Assembly: GCA_025060275.1 (NCBI GenBank)
Contig: JANXCJ010000101.1
Location: forward strand, 1-7,396
From: Bacteroidia bacterium
Lineage (GTDB): Bacteria; Bacteroidota; Bacteroidia; SpSt-205
Direction: 5' to 3'
DNA: 7,396 bases
In this document: positions 4,561 to 7,396 of the stretch, piece after piece
How positions within the stretch are numbered: position 1 is the first letter of the stretch
Layout of the letters: each line of letters opens with the position of its first letter
The notes under the pieces: generated by a model
The model's database searches: none
What the model saw: only the letters and a program-made list of their open reading frames with translations
What the model was told of the DNA's origin: nothing
Translations under genes and position numbers: made by a program

Positions 4561-5622
4561 TCAGTGGAGGTTTAGTTTACGTTCAACCCTATCTAAATAG
4601 GCTATAACAGATACGAAGCCTGCAAATAAAAGTCCCATCCATGGAGGTAATATTAGAACGATATACAGCAAAATTAGGGGTATAAGAATCCAAAGCAGGC
4701 CTCTCGTGAAATTTTTGAAAGAATAAAGAATATTTCCCGTTGGGCTCAGTAAATTGTATAAATCGGATTGGGGTGTAAAGTAAGTAACTAATCCTAAGCT
4801 GACAAAAGGCAGTAGCATAGAATGAAAAAATCCTCCTGGATTTATACTTCCATATAGAATTAGTATTACAAAAGATAATGGAGTTATGGCTCGTGAAATA
4901 GCCCATCTATATGAAGTTATCTTAGATAATGCAGCTTTTTTCATTTCCGTATCAGTAAATCCAGACTTTATTATCCCAACCATTGTATGATAATACCCAA
5001 ATGAGGTGAAGGAAGAGCTCCATTTTCCAAAATATATTTGAATTTCGCTCAATATGTCTTCAAAGGGATTGCCTCTTTCGCTCGTAGCGCATAATTCGTT
5101 TTCATATATTAGAGTCTCGTAAGTATTATGCTTCCCATCATAGCTTAGTTCGTATTTGAGGAGTATTAGTTCCATACTGAATAATGCTGCCTCTTGAGCT
5201 ACTATGGAGTCAAACCTCTGAAGGGATGAGCTTGATAGAGATAAGATAGCTTCGTAAGCTTCTGTACCCTTAGGAATTTCCTGTAACCCTTGCTTAATAA
5301 AGCTCGGCATTGCCCTTAATCTATATTCGCAAGTACCTATGTCTTCTAAATAAAGTCCTTTTTCAGGGCAGAACCCCCTGCGCCAGCGCGCTCCCTGCCG
5401 CAAAATGTCTTCTAAATAAAGTCCTTTTTCAGGACTTTCGTAGCTTAGGAAAGGTAAGTCCCCTTTCATAGTGAAGGGCTCAAGCAAATCTTCATGGTAA
5501 TATGGTCTATATTGGACTTTGACAGAGTAAATCATTTTGGGATGTTTTCTACATAGCATTTCTCCGTATCCCTCGCACCTATTACAAGTTATCTCTCCTT
5601 TCCCATTACAGTCTTTACACAA
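4561..5622 (-). CDS. SSUH2-like CxxCxGxG zinc-finger membrane protein, C-terminal fragment
   Basis: The nominal start is internal to the Cys-rich domain: CKDCNGKGEITCNRCEGYG are the last two of ten CxxC modules, then LCRKH. Next come a beta-rich part (MIYSVKVQYRPYYHED...), a predicted helical region, and near the end about four hydrophobic segments (about 247-262, 264-281, 308-326, 329-342). These suggest membrane anchoring with a short basic cytoplasmic tail (LDRVERKLNLH). Residues about 64-96 contain a duplicated PEKGLYLEDI separated by an Arg/Trp-rich insert (RQGARWRRGF). The frame is continuous with 5615-6382 if one G is removed at 5651-5652; the joined protein has 606 residues. The TonB-family gene follows after 6 nt. 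Base composition is clearly more AT-rich than the surface-protein gene on its right. The C-terminal membrane region is not part of eukaryotic SSUH2 as I know it. Confidence 0.65.
   Translation of the reverse strand: MCKDCNGKGEITCNRCEGYGEMLCRKHPKMIYSVKVQYRPYYHEDLLEPFTMKGDLPFLSYESPEKGLYLEDILRQGARWRRGFCPEKGLYLEDIGTCEYRLRAMPSFIKQGLQEIPKGTEAYEAILSLSSSSLQRFDSIVAQEAALFSMELILLKYELSYDGKHNTYETLIYENELCATSERGNPFEDILSEIQIYFGKWSSSFTSFGYYHTMVGIIKSGFTDTEMKKAALSKITSYRWAISRAITPLSFVILILYGSINPGGFFHSMLLPFVSLGLVTYFTPQSDLYNLLSPTGNILYSFKNFTRGLLWILIPLILLYIVLILPPWMGLLFAGFVSVIAYLDRVERKLNLH
5339..5433. repeat. 29-bp direct repeat flanking a 37-bp GC-rich insert (66-bp in-frame duplication)
   Basis: Positions 5339-5367 and 5405-5433 are identical over exactly 29 bp. 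Between them lie 37 bp (5368-5404), about 70% G+C in an AT-rich gene and containing GGCAG...CTGCC inverted ends. The unit length of 66 bp keeps the reading frame, adding 22 residues and repeating PEKGLYLEDI. Confidence 0.9.
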
Positions 5623-6382
5623 AACTTTTCCATCTCCATGACACCCATAGCCAAGTTATGTACCCATTCCTGCATTCGCTACATGGATAATACCCTCTGC
5701 CATGACATTTATCGCATCTAATGTATCCTTTAGACCTGTAATCTTTCACGCGTCCAGCTCCATAACACTTTCTACATCTAACTTCTCCATGACCATCGCA
5801 GTTTCTACACCTGAGATGTCGGTCTCCCTCACATTTAGGACAGATTATATTGCCAGTTCCGCTGCAAATCTCACAACTTATCTTTCCGTCTCCTTTGCAT
5901 TCTTCGCAAGTATACACCTCATCACAGCCAGGAATAGGGTCCAAGAGATACTCTCTGGACTCGATAGGTAACTGGGAATAGTCTACCTCAATTCTTTCTA
6001 TGTACTCCCATGGATCAATACGACCACCCGAGGATATCCGCCCACCTTTGTAGGGCATTTCTACCTCCTCAATTGTCCTACTCTCAATAAGGTTTCGCAT
6101 CTCTAATCTATAAACTTTGTAGACTTTGCCCTCTATATACTTGAGATTTACTTTTCTTAAGCTAAAAAGAGGGTCCTGCTCAACATTAGCTTTCATATTT
6201 TCCCATGCCGTCCTTATCTTTTCGGTGTATTCGCGATGGGGGGAGGACCTAACACGACTACTCATGCTACCCACTCCTGTTAGAAGCCCCTTCGTCTCTG
6301 GTTTTCCCTCCATCCGACTAACAGTAGCGAGAAGCAGAGGTGTTAGACCTAGCAGTTCTTCGGTATGTTGATTCTGTTCCAT
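5615..6382 (-). CDS. SSUH2-like CxxCxGxG zinc-finger membrane protein, N-terminal fragment
   Basis: The ATG at 6382 lies 4 nt behind a consensus -7 box. Residues 1-152 are a non-Cys domain with YRLEMRNLIESRTIEEVEMP, YKGGRISSG and DPWEYIERIEVDY. From residue 153 a chain of CxxCxGxG modules starts (CEECKGDG, CEICSGTG, CPKCEGD, CRNCDGHG, CRKCYGAG, CDKCHGRG, CSECRNG). The arrangement of an LE...ESR strand, a PY-x-G turn, a PW motif, a spacer and then repeated DnaJ-type zinc fingers is what I recall of eukaryotic SSUH2 (SSU-2 homologue); that link is from memory. DnaJ has four CxxC motifs, here there are ten across both fragments. The zinc modules would bind metal structurally and may hold client proteins. 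The frame fails after NGYITW; removing one G at 5651-5652 yields ITCYGCHGDGKVLC, restoring the repeat exactly. Confidence 0.7.
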   Translation of the reverse strand: MEQNQHTEELLGLTPLLLATVSRMEGKPETKGLLTGVGSMSSRVRSSPHREYTEKIRTAWENMKANVEQDPLFSLRKVNLKYIEGKVYKVYRLEMRNLIESRTIEEVEMPYKGGRISSGGRIDPWEYIERIEVDYSQLPIESREYLLDPIPGCDEVYTCEECKGDGKISCEICSGTGNIICPKCEGDRHLRCRNCDGHGEVRCRKCYGAGRVKDYRSKGYIRCDKCHGRGYYPCSECRNGYITWLWVSWRWKSFV

Positions 6383-6386
6383 ATCA

Positions 6387-6394
6387 CAAATATA
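6387..6394 (-). promoter_or_regulatory. Putative -7 promoter box (TATATTTG) of the SSUH2-like/TonB operon
   Basis: A perfect TAnnTTTG, 4 nt upstream of the ATG at 6382, implying a leaderless or near-leaderless message. It lies exactly where the coding sequence of the opposite-strand surface protein becomes recognisable. Confidence 0.5.
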
Positions 6395-7086
6395 CGGTGT
6401 GTGTAGGAACAGCGATTACGCCTATCACTTATTCGGTGACGGGTGCCAGTGGTGTGAATGTGACGGGACTACCTATGGGGGTGTCATGGAGTTATAATGC
6501 CAGCACGGGGGTCTTGACGATTAGTGGTGAGCCGACGCAGACGGGCACTTTCACCTACACGGCTGAGCCTGTAGGGTGTGGTACGGCTGCTGCAAGCGGG
6601 ACGATAACAGTCAGACCTCTTCCTGATACAGCTGTTACTCAATCGGGCACTACCCTTACGGCGGTGGTACAGAGCGGTGCTACCTATCAGTGGATAAATT
6701 GTGCAACGAGTCAGCCTGTGGCTGGGGCTACGGGTCATAGTTTTACGCCTACGGTGAGCGGCTCTTATGCGGTGGTTATCACGCTGGGGGGCTGTATGGC
6801 ACAGTCGGCGTGTTTCAGGGTAGATGTGACTACGAGTGTGGGCAGGTTTTTGGGAGAGGGTTCAGGCTGGCAGGTGTATCCTAATCCGAATAATGGCAAT
6901 TTTGTGATACGGAATCAGCTGGGTTGGTTGGGTTGGTTTGAGGTGATAGATGGGTGGGGTCGTGTGTTGGGTGAGTATTCTATCGGAGAAGGAGAGCACA
7001 GTTTTCCTGTGCGGTTGTCGGCTGGGGTGTATGTGGTGCGGGAGCGGGGGAGCGGGACGGTGGAGCGAGTGGTGGTTGTGGAGTAA
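6391..7086 (+). CDS. T9SS-secreted surface protein with Ig-like domains, C-terminal part (5' end lost)
   Basis: The frame is open from 6328 (nominal GTG at 6340), but the part before about 6391 is antisense to the neighbouring gene's start and does not look like this protein. From TVCVGTAITPITYSVTGASG onward there is a typical Bacteroidota Ig-like repeat (VTGLPMGVSW, GVLTISGEPTQTGTFTYT), ending near 6620. A second domain has TYQWINCATSQPVAGATGHSF, VSGSYAVVITLGGCMAQSACF. A type A sorting domain closes it: WQVYPNPNNGNFVIRN, a central strand region, LSAGVYVVRERGSGTVERVVVVE. Such proteins are normally very long and begin with a signal peptide; none exists here, so this is a truncated gene. It probably cannot be exported as it stands. 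The last 80 codons use G strongly over C. Confidence 0.8.
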   Translation, partial: YTVCVGTAITPITYSVTGASGVNVTGLPMGVSWSYNASTGVLTISGEPTQTGTFTYTAEPVGCGTAAASGTITVRPLPDTAVTQSGTTLTAVVQSGATYQWINCATSQPVAGATGHSFTPTVSGSYAVVITLGGCMAQSACFRVDVTTSVGRFLGEGSGWQVYPNPNNGNFVIRNQLGWLGWFEVIDGWGRVLGEYSIGEGEHSFPVRLSAGVYVVRERGSGTVERVVVVE

Positions 7087-7112
7087 ATCTAGTGTAGTTT
7101 ATAGATGCGAGG

Positions 7113-7140
7113 GCCGTGCCTGAGGGGCACGGCTTTTTTT
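7113..7140 (+). terminator. Rho-independent terminator of the surface-protein gene
   Basis: The perfect 8-bp stem GCCGTGCC (7113-7120) / GGCACGGC (7126-7133) with a TGAGG loop is followed directly by seven Ts. It starts 27 nt after the TAA at 7084-7086. Confidence 0.95.
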
Positions 7141-7147
7141 ATATTTG
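7140..7147 (+). promoter_or_regulatory. Putative -7 promoter box (TATATTTG) of the coiled-coil gene
   Basis: A consensus box beginning on the last T of the terminator tract and ending 3 nt before the ATG at 7151. The -33 region would fall inside the terminator hairpin. Confidence 0.5.
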
Positions 7148-7150
7148 TGT

Positions 7151-7396
7151 ATGACTTTGTCGGAGCTGCGGGAGATAGCGAAGCGGCATGGGTTGCAGGT
7201 GGATGAGGGATTGTTGGAGTTTTTGGCGGAAGTGCTTTCTGGACGGGTGTCGGAATTTGATCGGCTGTGGAGTCGGATAGACGAGCGACTGAGGCAGGAG
7301 CGGGAGTATCTGGAGCGCTACTTCACGCTGCTCAAAGAGACGATGGAGAAACGATTTGAAGAGGTGGAGAAGCGATTTGAGCTGATATTTCGGCTT
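7151..7396 (+). CDS. Coiled-coil protein of unknown function (N-terminal part, 3' end outside window)
   Basis: An ORF of 82 codons without a stop, running off the right edge. Residues 1-35 (MTLSELREIAKRHGLQVDEG, then LLEFLAEVLSG) look like a small helical module. From about 36 the sequence is heptad-rich and highly charged (FDRLWSRIDERLRQEREYLER, then METMEKRFEEVEKRFEL-like repeats near 68-80), predicting a long coiled coil. Similar KRFEE repeats occur in many uncharacterised bacterial proteins, some associated with nuclease-like C-termini, but the distinguishing part is outside the window. The ATG is chosen because the promoter box and terminator stand directly before it. Codon use is G-rich like the end of the preceding gene, unlike the AT-rich operon. 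Confidence 0.75.
   Translation, partial: MTLSELREIAKRHGLQVDEGLLEFLAEVLSGRVSEFDRLWSRIDERLRQEREYLERYFTLLKETMEKRFEEVEKRFELIFRL

Noticed and set aside
5640..5660. Programmed ribosomal frameshift in the SSUH2-like gene
   Set aside because: No slippery heptamer, internal Shine-Dalgarno or stimulatory hairpin is apparent, and the needed shift is explained by a single extra G.
5615..6010. CRISPR-like or tandem DNA repeat in the zinc-finger region
   Set aside because: The repetition is at protein level only (CxxCxGxG modules), with variable spacing and no identical DNA units or spacers.
5702..6371. Open frames on the plus strand opposite the Cys-rich gene
   Set aside because: Biased complement of the CxxCxGxG repeats, with no promoter or known motif.

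Overview
The window most likely comes from a member of the Bacteroidota. Two proteins carry type IX secretion (T9SS) C-terminal sorting domains with the YPNP signature, there is a TonB-type energy transducer, and several start codons sit directly behind the phylum's characteristic TAnnTTTG -7 promoter box. Genus and species cannot be told. No rRNA, tRNA, CRISPR array, transposase or phage gene was recognised.

Layout. (1) Positions 1-517, minus strand: the N-terminal part of a DNA adenine methyltransferase resembling the HinfI/CcrM group, running off the left edge. (2) 518-866: no complete gene, only a weak remnant. (3) 867-1454: a DUF433 antitoxin and DUF5615 PIN-like toxin pair. (4) 1455-3730: a repeat-rich area with two consecutive secreted-protein genes, a lipoprotein and a short T9SS cargo protein. 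They share an almost identical leader and signal-peptide segment but unrelated mature parts, and a second degenerate repeat pair flanks them. (5) 3730-3972: AT-rich, gene-free, with several small palindromes. (6) 3973-6394, minus strand: an AT-rich two-gene operon. The first gene encodes a membrane-anchored protein with ten CxxC motifs that looks like a bacterial relative of eukaryotic SSUH2. The second encodes a TonB C-terminal-domain protein. (7) 6391-7086: the C-terminal end of a large Ig-like T9SS surface protein, cut off abruptly where the operon's promoter lies. (8) A strong terminator, overlapped by a promoter for a coiled-coil protein gene that runs off the right edge.

Four genes are broken by apparent single-base frameshifts: lipoprotein, T9SS cargo, SSUH2-like, and TonB (probably two). 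Several lie in short homopolymers and each is repaired by one base, so sequencing or assembly indels are at least as likely as real decay. Each fragment is listed separately and the reconstructed full-length product is described.

The most unusual items are the SSUH2-like/TonB operon, a 66-bp in-frame insertion within it, the shared leader/signal-peptide cassette, and the near-leaderless promoter arrangement at four genes.
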